Part shown: in pieces, positions 23,340 through 33,695 of the stretch | Numbering within the stretch: position 1 is the first letter of the stretch | Layout: every line of letters starts with the position of its first letter | Source: Oxytricha trifallax | Taxonomy: Eukaryota; Ciliophora; Spirotrichea; Sporadotrichida; Oxytrichidae | Length of the DNA: 64,000 nucleotides | Assembly: GCA_000711775.1 (NCBI GenBank) | Contig: ARYC01000193.1 | Coordinates: 23,002 to 87,001 of the forward strand | Reading direction: 5' to 3' | Translations under genes and position numbers: made by a program | The notes under the pieces: model-generated | Seen by the model: only the letters and a program-made list of their open reading frames with translations | The model's database searches: none | Told to the model about the DNA's origin: nothing

Positions 23340-24033
23340 TTATATATTATTCAATCAAAATAGTATAAATATCTTGAATTAAATTATCCTTAAACATATA
23401 GAAATTTAAATATATAAGTATTTGTATATTTTTTATAATTTATTTTTAGAAATTTGTTTGATTTATTCAATTATTTTATATACTTTGGGAAAAAGTAGTA
23501 AAAGTTATTTATATTTGCTACTTTGTCCCAATCTAAATATATTTAAATATAATTTAAATTTATAAATAAATTACTACTAAAGCATTTATATCAAAAGTGT
23601 AATTACTTTTCTACATATCTTAAATGTAATTTATTTTTAATTATTTATTTTGTTAATTCAATAATTTTAGATATGCAAAAATAATTTCATTTTTTAATTT
23701 ATTTACTTTTAAAGATATGTTTGCATAATTTTATTTATTTATTTTAACATAAATTTCATTTATTATATGCAGAAAAGTAATTACACTTTTGATATAAATG
23801 CTTTAGTAATTTATTTATAAATTTAAACTATATTTTAATATTAAGATTGGGACCAAGCAGCAAATATATATAAACTTTACTACTTTTCCCGAAGTATATA
23901 AATAATTAAATAAATCAAACAAATTTTTAAAAATAAATTATAAAAAATATACATATACGTATATATTTTTATTTTTCTAAATATTTAAGGATAATTTAAT
24001 TCAAGATATTTATAATATTTTTATTGAATAATC
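23340..24033. repeat. Foldback palindrome, about 345-bp arms
   Basis: The stretch reads as its own reverse complement around about 23690. Outer arms: 23346-23535 with TTGTTTGATTTATTCAATTA and GGGAAAAAGTAGTAAAAG, against 23838-24033. Inner arms: ATTACTACTAAAGCATTTAT (about 23567) against ATAAATGCTTTAGTAATTTA (about 23797). It abuts the inverted-repeat element at 24034-24542 without a gap. No coding sequence. Confidence 0.75.
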
Positions 24034-24542
24034 AGATCTTGGGGGGGGGGAAGTTTCCTGCACTGTTTTTTTATTTATGTTAAATTTAATAAATTTTACA
24101 TAAATTAAGAAATTTAGTATTTTTATGACCCATTAAATATTAAGAGCATATTATTCATCATTGAAGTAGCACAAGAAAATATAGTATAACATTATAAAGG
24201 CATGGTAAGAACAAGATAAATTGAATCAGAATTACACTAACAATTCGATACAATATTTGAAATTACTTTAACAAAGCAATATAAAATTTAAGAGACAGAT
24301 ACCTACAAACATCAGATGAAAAATGAAAAATATTTGGAATCTGAAGAGAGATATTGACTATTGATTAATAAATTAAAGTTATTATAACAATGAAATTAGA
24401 CCTGAAGTTGGTTGATAGTTGTTATAAGATTATTTTTTAAAAAATAAAAAAATTATAAAATTAAAAAAAAGTGCAGGAAACTTCCCTTAAATTTTTTTTT
24501 TATCATAAACCAGTGCAGGAAACTTCCCCCCCCCAAGATCTT
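24034..24542. mobile_element. Short element with G10-tipped inverted repeats
   Basis: Ends are AGATCTT + G10 + AAGTTTCCTGCACTG (24034-24065) and its reverse complement with C9 (24511-24542). A third, internal copy of the CAGGAAACTTCCC part lies at 24470-24487 in the same orientation as the right end. Total 509 bp. No convincing gene inside. MITE-like, but the target-site duplication is not clear. Confidence 0.6.
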
Positions 24543-24739
24543 TTATTTAGAAAATTTTTTTTAATATATGTATGCTGTATATCCATTATTTTACGATCAT
24601 ACGAAAAATATAATAAAATTGCCAATTGACACAACTAATTTCCTCTCCATAAGTCCCTGTAAGCAAGTTACTTAATTACTGGCTTGCTATAAAGAGAATC
24701 AGTCGCTGTAATGGCGACAAATTATTATAGAAATCATGC

Positions 24740-25154
24740 ATTTAAAAATATTTGTTACGTCGTAACCTTGGTCATGGTCATGGTCACTATGATCATGGTC
24801 AAGATCACCATAGTAAAGAGAACAACGGAAGCAGAAACAACGAAACCACGTATCTGGTGAGTTGAGGAATGGTCGTGGTCACTGCACGATTTTGACATCA
24901 TTTGATGAATTTACAGTAAAAACAATCATTTTCCAAAAAAATGGTTACGTGTTTACCGTGGCCAAGGTTATAGTTACGGTCACCATGTTTTCGGTCAAGG
25001 TTACGAGGACCTCGATAAAATGATCACGGATCTAGTAAGTTATTTAGTTTTTGTGGTCTCTACTCTAATGTGTTATCATTCGACGAACTAAAAGTGAAAT
25101 CATTCATTTTCAAATGATTGTTACGTGGTCATCGTGGTCATAGTCATGATCATC
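24740..25154. repeat. About 170-bp satellite, left part
   Basis: Degenerate tandem units of roughly 150-190 bases contain GTTACGTGGTCAC, strings of GGTCAT/GGTCAC, then GGTCGTGGTCACTGC and TTTTGACGTCATTCGACGAA. Within each unit GTTACGTGGTCAC and a downstream GACCACGTAAC are inverted, so a unit can fold. The array is continued at 29231-29325 and 33696-34255, interrupted by two transposons. Confidence 0.8.
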
Positions 25155-25274
25155 CAAAACCCCAAAACCCCTTAATGAGGTTTATAAGTGCTTTGATTTG
25201 TAAAAAAAATTGTTAGGGGTTCGGGTTATTAATAGGTTTTAATGTCAAATTTATAGTAAATGTATTTAATTTAA

Positions 25275-26723
25275 TCACTCAAAATGCACTTTTTGACAAG
25301 AGGTAGATGTCTAAAGTTTTTTTATTTTACTTAACCACAACTCTATCTCCTCTATTGATATGTCTGATCTTGAGTTTGGTCTATTTATTATTGACTCTGC
25401 CATTAGCTTTATTGATTGAGATACTTTAGTTTTGTCAATAAATTGCTTTATTCTTTTTTTTACGTCCTTTTCGCACCTTGTAGAGTAGTAATCGTTGCGA
25501 GGCATATCACACTCTCTTATTATTGCTGCCATACCCCACACATCCTATTGAAAGTCTTCATCTCTCCACTCTTCTCTTTTTAGATAATAGCCTTGAGTTC
25601 CCATAACACTTCCAAGTCTTGATACTTCCACTCTTAAAGCTCTGTTGAAATCAATTATTGATACTCTTACAGGTGAAAGTTCAACACTATATTCTCAGGT
25701 TTGAGATTCCTGTGAAAAAAACCTAACTTGTGAAACTCTTTGATACCCTGAATAGTATAGATTGCTATTAATGCAAGCTATCTATGATTTCTTTAATCAG
25801 TTATGAAATCTCTGAGTGTCATTTAAAATTGAGGGAGTCTGAAAGCTACATGATCTTTGGCAAGGAGAACAGCATCTAGCTTTATTTAGCATTTGTACTC
25901 TTTAAACTTTGCCAGCGTGAGTACTTAATACTCATTAGTAAACTCCATTTGATAGTTATCATCACTATGGAGATAGTTGAAAGGATATACTTTGTAAGCA
26001 TACTGATGATCCTTAATAACTTTCTTGTCATAGGAGTCCTCTTGAATTATGTAGCTTTAGAGAGAAGTATCTAAATCAATCTATGCAAGTACTGGAATTT
26101 TCTTGTATTATATTTTAATCATGATTTTAGTGACCTCTGATGCTAAGAGGTTGCGTGCGATCCTCACATACTCTGATTCACTTGCTTGTTAAAGCTCAGC
26201 AACTTAAAGAAGCTCCCTTGCTTTTCTTTTGTTTATCAACTCAGTTGAGTGTCTTAATCTTCAACTTCTATTTCTTTCTTGTGGGCTTTTAAAAGATGCT
26301 TCTTTAAGTCTCTTGAATGAGAGTACTGCAAATGCCACTCAAAGCAATCATACTTTCAATCAACTTTGTCATGCTTTAAGTATACTGTAGGCTTATCTTC
26401 CTTATGGACCTTCATATGCCTGTACCAGCTAGATTTATGAGTGAAGTCTCTTTCACACTTCTCACAAAATTATACTTCAACTTCCTCTGCTTAAATTGAA
26501 ATTTCATTTCTATCTTTCTCCTCCTCTCTGTCTCCCACACACTTGTTTGCCATTTATTTTCTATTATTAATTTCTATTTAATAACAGAGACATCAAGTGA
26601 TAGCTCTGGTAGTTCCTTATGAGAGTTCATCTCACAGCTATCACACTTTTTAATGCTGCCAAAAGTAAGTCTCATTTAATCTGATGGAAGTGCTGTTGTT
26701 TTTCTTAAAATGTTCGCGCTCAT
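25275..26723 (-). CDS. TBE zinc-finger/kinase protein (57-kDa type), frameshifted
   Basis: ATG 26723 opens MSANILRKTTALPSDQMRL. C2H2 fingers follow: FCEKCERDFTHKSSWYRHMK (about 26450) and a degenerate second one (SHSRDLKKHLLKAH, about 26290). The kinase part shows GFFHRNLKPENI (catalytic loop, Asn for the catalytic Asp, about 25715). After a shift it reads SIIDFNRALRVE (DFN in place of DFG, about 25650), VMGTQGYYL, DVWGMAAII and DMPRNDYY. The end is TGA 25275-25277 after TAG codons. Three or more shifts break the frame. The role of this protein in TBE biology is unknown; the missing catalytic Asp and DFG suggest no phosphotransfer. Confidence 0.85.
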
Positions 26724-27297
26724 ATTTAAATTTGAATTTAAAATTATAAAACTTATAAAACTGCCTCTATAACTCAAAGTTTATATGAGAGCTTTGCAAG
26801 CCTAAAAGTTTCAAGGGAAGTTTTTAGAGTATTCTAGAAAAAATATTCGTGCTAAGAGACGATCCAGCTCTAAATCTGGGTGAGAAAGAAACCATTTAAA
26901 ATTTCAATAATAAGTTCATTATAGCAAGTACCAACTTTCGAGGTGTACCTAATTAAGTACGTACTGCTTTAGTTGGTATTTAGTGATTTTATGATTAGAA
27001 TTAGGGTGCTCCTAATTAAGTACTAGCTTTAATTAATGCTCCTAATTAAGTACTAGCATTTTAGGAGCTGCTCCTAATTAAGTACGTACCAATTTAAATT
27101 TAAAAATATGGAACTTTAACAGTAGAAATTGATATCGATCTCTCAAGTTTGATACCATTTCTCAAAACCTTATCCATATCTTTCTTAGAGGTTAACCTCC
27201 TATAGAATGTCCATATTTAATAGTAAATTTTACAAAGATTTATAATTGAAATCAATAAACTTATATATGAATATCATTTCTTAGATCTGTAAACAAG
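26724..27297. promoter_or_regulatory. Divergent intergenic region with GCTCCTAATTAAGTAC repeats
   Basis: This lies between the divergently read kinase and 22-kDa genes, so it should hold both promoters. It contains four copies of a CTAATTAAGTAC core (near 26948, 27012, 27041, 27071), three preceded by GCTC. The matching region of copy b (31110-31290) has related GTGCTCCTAAAT and CACCTAATTAAATT pieces plus a shared TATTTAATAGTAAA stretch. Conservation between copies suggests regulatory or structural use. Confidence 0.45.
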
Positions 27298-27879
27298 ATG
27301 GAGTCAATGAATGATGAAATGGAAGGAGTGCAAGCACAAGAATTGATTCAAAGATTTAGAAGCAAGGAGGATTTGCATTGCTACCTGGTGTAGCAAGGTA
27401 ATGAACTCATGGTAACTAATCTTGATAATGTAGTTTGTTTGTTCCTGCCAATGATGCAAGGCTCTAAAATTTCATTTCTAAGAGCGATACTCTGCGAAGA
27501 GAAGAAAGCATTGAAAACTTAAGATGTAAAGTTTGCAGAGATTCCAAACTATAGAGAAATTTCAGTGACTTACTTATATGATGATGCTATGAACGACCCA
27601 GAAGTTTCGCAGTACCTGCCTACAAAGAAGCAGTTGTCAAATAAACTACATGAAAAAAACTATATCTTTGGTATACTTGCAACAATCAAAGGTGATTACT
27701 TAAAACAAATTATTCAAAAATCTCATTAGAAAAGGTAAAGCATCTCTTCAGAAGATAAGGACAAACAAGGGATCAAGATAAGTGAGAGCTGGCTATCAGA
27801 GCTGCAGAAGCACCCTTATATTTCAAATAAGATTTATAGCTTAACTCTTTAGAAAAATCTGGTACTGGCATCTTCTTGA
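27298..27879 (+). CDS. TBE 22-kDa protein, intact
   Basis: ATG 27298 (MESMNDEMEGVQAQELIQRF) runs unbroken to TGA 27877-27879: 193 residues, about 22 kDa, using six or so TAA/TAG codons as Gln. Internal blocks shared with elements A, b and D: YLYDDAMNDPEVSQYLPT and SESWLSELQKHPYISN. No enzyme motif is visible and the family has no assigned function. Downstream a Lys/Glu-rich frame (KRRNLGGSKQEVEEKKEKQ, to about 28070) is conserved with copy b but lies out of frame. This is the best-preserved gene of the element. Confidence 0.9.
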
Positions 27880-28093
27880 TGAAGGAATAGAGCAAGCTTC
27901 ATAGAGAGCGAAAGTCGCAGACAAAGTATGAAGTTAGCAAGAGACTTTATTCAAATATTTAGCCTCCAGAGTAAATGAATATAGATAATGGAGCTGGCAG
28001 CAAGAGAAGAAACTTAGGAGGAAGTAAGCAAGAAGTAGAAGAAAAGAAAGAGAAGCAACTCCCTCTAAAGAATTCTAAATGTGACTTATATAT

Positions 28094-29122
28094 TCATTAA
28101 CTTAACTACAAAACTTATTTATATACATTCACTCTCCCTTCTTTAGCACACTTTTATGCCAACTAATTATCTACTCTCTTCGCTGAACTTTTAATAAAGT
28201 CTTCAGTATCGATAGGTAGGTCATGCATCAAGTGGTATAGCAGCAGTTTCTTGTAATGACCTTTTAGTATACCCCAGTAGAACTCATTTCCATTAAAACT
28301 ATGGACTGTAAGGCACGTTGAACACTGGTGTTATTCTAAGTTGTTCATAACTCTTCCTGGTTTCTTTTTTCTTATGAACAGAAAGTTATCAAAGAATAGT
28401 ATAATCTCTTATTCACGGTACTTCTCTCTCAGCTGCTCTAAGAACTTAATATACTGCTCTGTCTTAATTGAGCGAGGATGAACAACATAAGTTTATAAAC
28501 CAGCATCCTCGCAAATACCTCCAAGAATTGCCATTGTTTATGCTTTGACTTTTTAGTCATATACTTCTATATTACAATGCCTCTTATATCAAGACTTCTA
28601 GATGAAAGTGTTGAAGGTAAACACAGCCTCGTCAGCATGTATAAACTTAATATTATTCTATTAGGCTCTCTGCATTTAATTATAAATATAATTTAAATTG
28701 TTGTTGTAAAATGGCAGAGTGAAATCAACCACTCTCTTGATACGATTCACACCTTTGTAAGAGATACCATTTCGTTAATAAATGTTAGTAACAGACTATG
28801 CAGATATCTTAAACTCAGGGAACTGGCGGTGAAACATAGAAGCTTGTTGGTCGAGAGAGAAGTGAGCCTAATACTTCAAATTTTTTTTTCCTAATAAGAT
28901 GGTCAATATGCTTCTATTGAAACTTTGACTTCCTCTTAGGCTTAGAATTCAGCTATTATTGCATTAGTTATACTGATATAAGGCAGTGGGAGCGAACATT
29001 TGATGGACTTCGCTTTAAGAGCAGTGCAATAGACTTATAATTTAGTACTGGTTTGACTTATTTACTGTAAATATCACATCAATATCGCAGTTTAAACACT
29101 AAATCTATATACTCTTCATCAT
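28094..29122 (-). CDS. TBE transposase (42-kDa type), disrupted
   Basis: From ATG 29122 the frame breaks after about 58 codons, then reads ASMFHRQFPEFKISAQSV and HADEAVFTFNTF (first Asp). An in-frame TGA stands where copy b has Trp (KS-TGA-YKR against SWYKR). Then come MAILGGICEDAG, EIILFFDNFLFIRKK (second Asp), PYSP in a shifted frame, NGNEFYWGILKGHYKKLL (Glu) and TGA 28094-28096. This is the D,D,E transposase that excises and integrates TBEs and is implicated in germline DNA elimination in Oxytricha. Catalytic residues remain; two or more shifts and the stop make this copy inactive. Confidence 0.88.
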
Positions 29123-29230
29123 AAATAGACCCCAAAAGCTTGCTATTTCTGTCGCATTTAATTAATAACTCCAACCCCTAACAAATTCCCTACAAATCAA
29201 AGCACTTATAAACCTCATTAAGGGGTTTTG

Positions 29231-29325
29231 AATGAGGGTAATGACCACGAGATCACGTTTATACTAAGTTTAGGGGGTGGTCGTGGTCACTGCGCTATTT
29301 TGACGTAATTCGACGATTTAACGCT
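29231..29325. repeat. About 170-bp satellite, 95-bp piece between two TBEs
   Basis: GGTCGTGGTCACTGCGCTAT then TTTGACGTAATTCGACGATT matches the satellite unit. It separates copies a and b, showing that both inserted in the same small array. Confidence 0.85.
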
Positions 29326-29464
29326 CAAAATCCCAAAACCCTTTCAGAAGTTTGATTGATAAAAGTAGACTATTATTGCATACTTTATTAGGGTTTATGT
29401 AGGGGTTTAATGTTGAAATTTAATGTAGATTAGTGTTTTTTTAGAGGTGTTTTATTTTTACTAT

Positions 29465-30911
29465 TCACTCAAACAATACGTTGGCATCATGAGGCAACTT
29501 TCTAAACTTTAATATTTTATCCAACTTACAATTTAGTATATTGTATGCTCCGCTCTATGGTTAGGCTTTATGATTATCTACTCAATCATGTCTTTCATTT
29601 TACCTTTTATCTTATTCTAGTCTTGATATAGCTGTATTCTCTGCTTTTTATCTTTCTCTCTTTTACAGCTATAGTAATCATTTCTTGGCATATCGCATTC
29701 AGCAATAATTGCTGCTTTGAGCCCATATATCCCACTTAATATCACAACTTCTGCAGTCGTCACTTTCTGGAAAGTATCCAGGAGTGCCATAAACGTTACC
29801 AAGTACTGAAGCTTCAACTCTTTATGATATATTTATATCAATTATAACTACTTTGAGTGGTGAAAAGTCAAGCATAATATTCTCATGCTTCTAGTCTATA
29901 TGAACATACATTAAAATGTTAAGCTCTTCAATGCCTTTGCAAATATTTGTAAAAATAAGAGGTAGCTACTTTGGAATCCTTTAATCTTAAGTGTAGTCTT
30001 TTAAAGTCATTTAATATAGAGGGAGACGAAAAGCAACATGATCATGAGCAAGCAGAATAGCATCGAGCTTAATTATAAATCAGCATTCTCTATCCCTTAC
30101 TTTAGTAAGAGCTTAGTAATCATTGACAAATTCCATTTGATACTTGTCATCGCATTTAAAATAGTTGTTTGGATAATCTTGTATGCAAGCTGTTTTTCAG
30201 TTATAACCTTTTTCTCAAACTTGTCCTCAAGTATAAGATAACTTTCCTTACATTCTTTAAGGTCAATTATATTTAAAATTGGTAGCTTTAGTGCTTGAAT
30301 CTTGAGAGTGATTTTCACTATCTCAGAAGCTGGAATGTTTCTCACTGCTTTAATAAGCTTATTAAATTTCTTAACTCTTTGTTCCAAAGATTCTAAAAGG
30401 TCTCTTGACTTTCTTTTTTGAAAGAAGCCCTCACCAGTCTCAGGATCTATGACTTCAAACTTCTTGCCCTGATGGTTTTAAAGGTGAACTCTTAAATCCC
30501 TTAAATGGTTAAATTGTTTATTGAATTAAGGGCAGAAATATTTTCCATCTATCTTATCATGCTTAAGATAGAGCTTTGGCTTGTTAGAATGCTACTCTAA
30601 AATATGACGCTTAAGTGCAGTTTTATAAATGAAGTTCTTCTCACACTCTTCACTAAATGTAATGCTTTAATTTCTTTTTTCTCTTCCTCCTCTTCAACCA
30701 TTTTTATTGGAACTTCGCATTAAATTTCTTAGGACTGCATTTCAATTTAACAACTGAATTGTTATTCAAAGTCTGAGACCTAAGGTTAGAAAATTTCAAG
30801 TTCATATTAGGTAGAGGCACCACAAGTCTCAAATTTCTTTTAATTCATGAAAGAAAGTTGTTGCTGGTTAATGCCAAGCAATCCCGCTTTTCTTAGTAAG
30901 TTGCCGCTCAT
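29465..30911 (-). CDS. TBE zinc-finger/kinase protein, degenerate
   Basis: ATG 30911 gives MSGNLLRKAGLLGINQQQLS, matching the MSANILRK start of copy a. The catalytic loop reads YVHIDQKHENIML (about 29900) where HRDLKPEN is expected, and the metal-binding motif VVIIDINIS where copy c has IIDFN. The activation-segment end (VYGTPGYFPE) and WDIWA are kept. C-terminal MPRNDYY is visible in another frame. Several shifts. Clearly a pseudogene of the same protein as in copies a and c. Confidence 0.8.
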
Positions 30912-31457
30912 TTTATAAATACTATTAATAATTATATAAGCTGTTTAAATTCTACCTTTATACACAAGTAAAAGCATATCCTCAAAGATTTAGAGACGTT
31001 TAATTGGAACACAGTGCGAGACATTAGTTATATATTTATAAAATTTTGAGATAATTTATATACTATTTCATCCATTTTATACATTAAAATGCACCTTAAT
31101 GAGTTTTGTGAAGTTAGGTGCTCCTAAATCTGTTCTAGTAAATTTAGGAGGGTTAGTTTAATAATTTAATTTTTTTAATGCACTACCTAATACGGTTTTG
31201 AACTTTAGTTTAACCTCCTGATAAAGTTTTAAAAAAATTAGAAGCACCACCTAATTAAATTTATTATTATTAGGAGCAATTTAATGGAGAAAGTTTTATA
31301 AAAATGGAAGTCAAATTTGAAACTTGGAGAAAGTTCCTCCATCTTTATGTATTTATCTGATTCAGGTTGACCTCCAAGTGGATCTCCCTATTTAATAGTA
31401 AAATTTTAGTAAATTTATAATGGATATCCATAATTTTAAATTTCTTAAACATTTATA

Positions 31458-31719
31458 AAACCCCATAGATCAATTAAGAAGCGAGAATTGGAGTTATGAA
31501 CAATTAGATTAAAAATTAATTATAATTGGCTAATATAATAAATAATTAGGGTAAAATCAAATATACACACTCTGATTGGATTAATTTATAAGGACAATTA
31601 ATCGAGCCAATAGTTTTTATAATTAGCCCAATCATTATAATTATACGCCAATAATAATTAATTCTTAATTTAATTGTTCTTGACCCTAATTCTCATGTCT
31701 TAATTGATCTATGGGGTTT
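31458..31719. mobile_element. 262-bp MITE-like insertion with AAACCCC tips
   Basis: Inverted ends AAACCCCATAGATCAATT and its reverse complement, each extending imperfectly for about 80 bases, are flanked by TA on both sides. It sits inside copy b, 17 bases before the ATG of its 22-kDa gene. No ORF. The TA target points to Tc1/mariner-type mobilisation; the tip mimics telomeric repeat as TBE tips do. A degenerate relative lies at 57600-57857. Confidence 0.85.
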
Positions 31720-31736
31720 TAGAAACTGGAAGCAAG

Positions 31737-32315
31737 ATGGAATCTATGAATGATGTAATGAAAAGAATTTAATCTCAAAATTTAATAGTAAAATTTAGAA
31801 GTAAAGTAGACCTTTACAGTACTTGGTATAGCAAGGTAAGTTTTCATTTAAATATAACTTATTAACCATAGTTGGATTGTTCTTGACGACTTATGAGGGA
31901 ACAAAAATATCATTCTTAAAGGCATTGCTAAGTGAAGAGAAAAAAGCTTTTAAGTCTTATGATCAGAATGATGGAGATACCTAACTACCCTGAAATTTCA
32001 GTAACTAACCTCTATGATGATGCTATGAGTAATCCAGATGTTACTTTCTACCTTCCATCAAAGCTATAACTCTCTAATAAGTTGCCAGAAACAAACTTCT
32101 TCTTTGGCGGAATTGGAACTCTGAAACCTGAGTACTTAACTGAAGTAATTTAAAAAACTCACAAGAAACGCTACAGCATCTCTTTTGTAGAAAAAGAGAA
32201 ACAAGTTATTAAAATCAGCGACACCTGGATCTAGAAACTGCAGAAGCATCCATTCATCTCATGTAAGCTGCGTCTTCTAACTTTATAGAAAAATCTGGCA
32301 CTGCTATATATTTGA
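31737..32315 (+). pseudogene. TBE 22-kDa protein, frameshifted copy
   Basis: ATG 31737 reads MESMNDVMKRIQSQNLIVKF, parallel to copy a, but soon leaves frame. Later pieces recover YPEISVTNLYDDAMSNPDVT-like sequence (about 32010) and a WIQKLQKHPFISCKL-like block (about 32240), ending at TGATGA 32313. As in copy a, a conserved basic tail follows (KRRNKGPSKPQEEEKKEKP, about 32460). Confidence 0.75.
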
Positions 32316-32539
32316 TGAAAGAGCGCAGTAAATAAAACAGAGAGAGAGAAGTCTCAAGTAAAGCATGAATTGAAAAAGAGACTCGTCAAATATTAATAAA
32401 ACGCAGACGAAATGAACTTTGATGCAGGAGCTGGAACTAAGAGAAGAAATAAAGGCCCAAGCAAGCCTTAAGAGGAAGAAAAGAAAGAGAAGCCAATCCC
32501 TTTATGGGTTATTTTAATATGTGAACTTATTCATTCGTT

Positions 32540-33547
32540 TAAATCTAAAACTTATTTATAAACACAAATCTCCCTTCTCTAGCGCATACTTTAGCTTTAT
32601 CATCACTGACTCTCTTAGCATCACTCTTAATAAAATCGACTGTATCTATCATTAAATCATGCATCATATGGTAGAACAGCAATTTCTTATAATGACCTTT
32701 CAATAGCCCCAAGTATAACTAAATTGTATTGAACTAAAGGCTATAAGGTACATTGAATAAAGGAGTAATGTTTAATGTTTCATATTTCTTCCTTGAGTCT
32801 TTAGTTTTATGAACTGGCAAGTTATCAACGAACAGAATAATCTCTTAGTCCGCGTACTTATCTCTGAGTTATTGCAAGAACTTAATATATTATACAGTCT
32901 TTATAGAACGAGGGTGAATAACATAAGTCTCGAGGTCACTATCTTCACTTATTCCACCAAGAATAGCATGAGTTTAAACCTTAACCTTTTAATCATATAC
33001 TTCTATGTTGCTCTCCCTCTTATACCAAGACCTTGATATAAAAGGTATTTAATGTAAATACAGCTTTATCAGCGTGTATGAACCTTATATTAAGCTCTTA
33101 ATACATCTGCATTTAATCGAATATATATTTAATTTAGTTTTATAAAATGAAACATTAAAGTAAATCACTCTCTTTATGCGATTGACTGATTTTTAAGATA
33201 TTCTATTCTTTTTATATATGTTAGCTAAGGATTAAACAGAGATATGAAGCTCAGTGTATTGGCGATCAAAACATCACTGCTCTCTAGGCCAGAGAGAAAT
33301 GAGCCCAGTATTTAAGAGTCTTTTTATTAATAAGATAATCAATATGATGCTGCTTAAGCTTTAAGGCTTAGAATTATGTTGCTATCTCTTTTAATTCAAT
33401 GATAATAGACAGTGAGACCTAACAGGAGCAGGTGATTTATGGAGCAGCCTTGCTATAGACTTATAATTCAGAACAAGCTTGAGTTATTCACTATTTTCAA
33501 AACAATCATAGCACAACTTAACAATAAATCTATATACTCACAGTCAT
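32540..33547 (-). pseudogene. TBE transposase with lost catalytic residues
   Basis: After a broken N-terminus a long frame (about 33040 to 32540) reads SWYKRESNIEVYD, THAILGGISEDSD, EIILFVDNLPVHKTKDS (second Asp kept), FNVPYSLQFNTIQLYLGLLK and GHYKKLLFYHMMHDL. The first motif is HADKAVFT with Lys after the Asp instead of Glu. The catalytic Glu of NGNE in copy a is replaced by a TAG (Gln) codon in FNTIQLY. So the enzyme would lack the third acidic residue even if the frame were repaired. Confidence 0.82.
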
Positions 33548-33695
33548 AAAAAGACTCCAAACCTCGCATATACTCACTTAAATTACAAATATTTAAACAT
33601 TAAACACCTACATAAACCCTATTAAAAACCTAATAAAGTATGCACTAATAGTCTGCCTTTATCAATCAAACTACTTAAAAGGTTTTGGGGTTTTG

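Larger units (their letters stand above)
25155..29230. mobile_element. TBE transposon copy a (C4A4-ended), inside satellite
   Basis: The left end reads CAAAACCCCAAAACCCCTT followed by AATGAGGTTTATAAGTGC; the right end is its reverse complement with one C4A4 unit missing. Inverted repeats are about 75 bp, total 4076 bp. Established knowledge of Oxytricha TBEs: about 4.1 kb, 78-bp inverted repeats starting with telomeric repeat, ANT target sites, three genes. All three genes are present in the known arrangement. Flanks are satellite. The flanking trinucleotides (ATC left, AAT right) do not form a clean duplication, which fits the shortened right tip. Confidence 0.93.
29326..33695. mobile_element. 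TBE transposon copy b (C4A4-ended), inside satellite
   Basis: Ends: CAAAATCCCAAAACCCTTTC (left, one C4A4 base changed) and the reverse complement of CAAAACCCCAAAACCTTTTA (right). Subterminal sequence GTTTGATTGATAAAAG differs from copy a but matches copy c at 62572, so at least two subfamilies are present. Length is 4370 bp, about 4.1 kb without the 262-bp insertion at 31458. Flanks GCT and ACT sit in a satellite unit whose consensus reads AACACTAAAATC, so the 3-bp target ACT fits the ANT rule with one changed base. Confidence 0.92.

Noticed and set aside
25155-25172. Real telomere or chromosome end at the C4A4 repeats
   Set aside because: Only two repeat units, followed by conserved subterminal sequence and matched by an inverted copy 4.1 kb away; these are transposon tips.
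25155-33695. Euplotes Tec elements instead of TBEs
   Set aside because: Euplotes reads TGA as Cys and keeps TAA/TAG as stops, opposite to what is seen; the three-gene content and C4A4 tips match TBEs.
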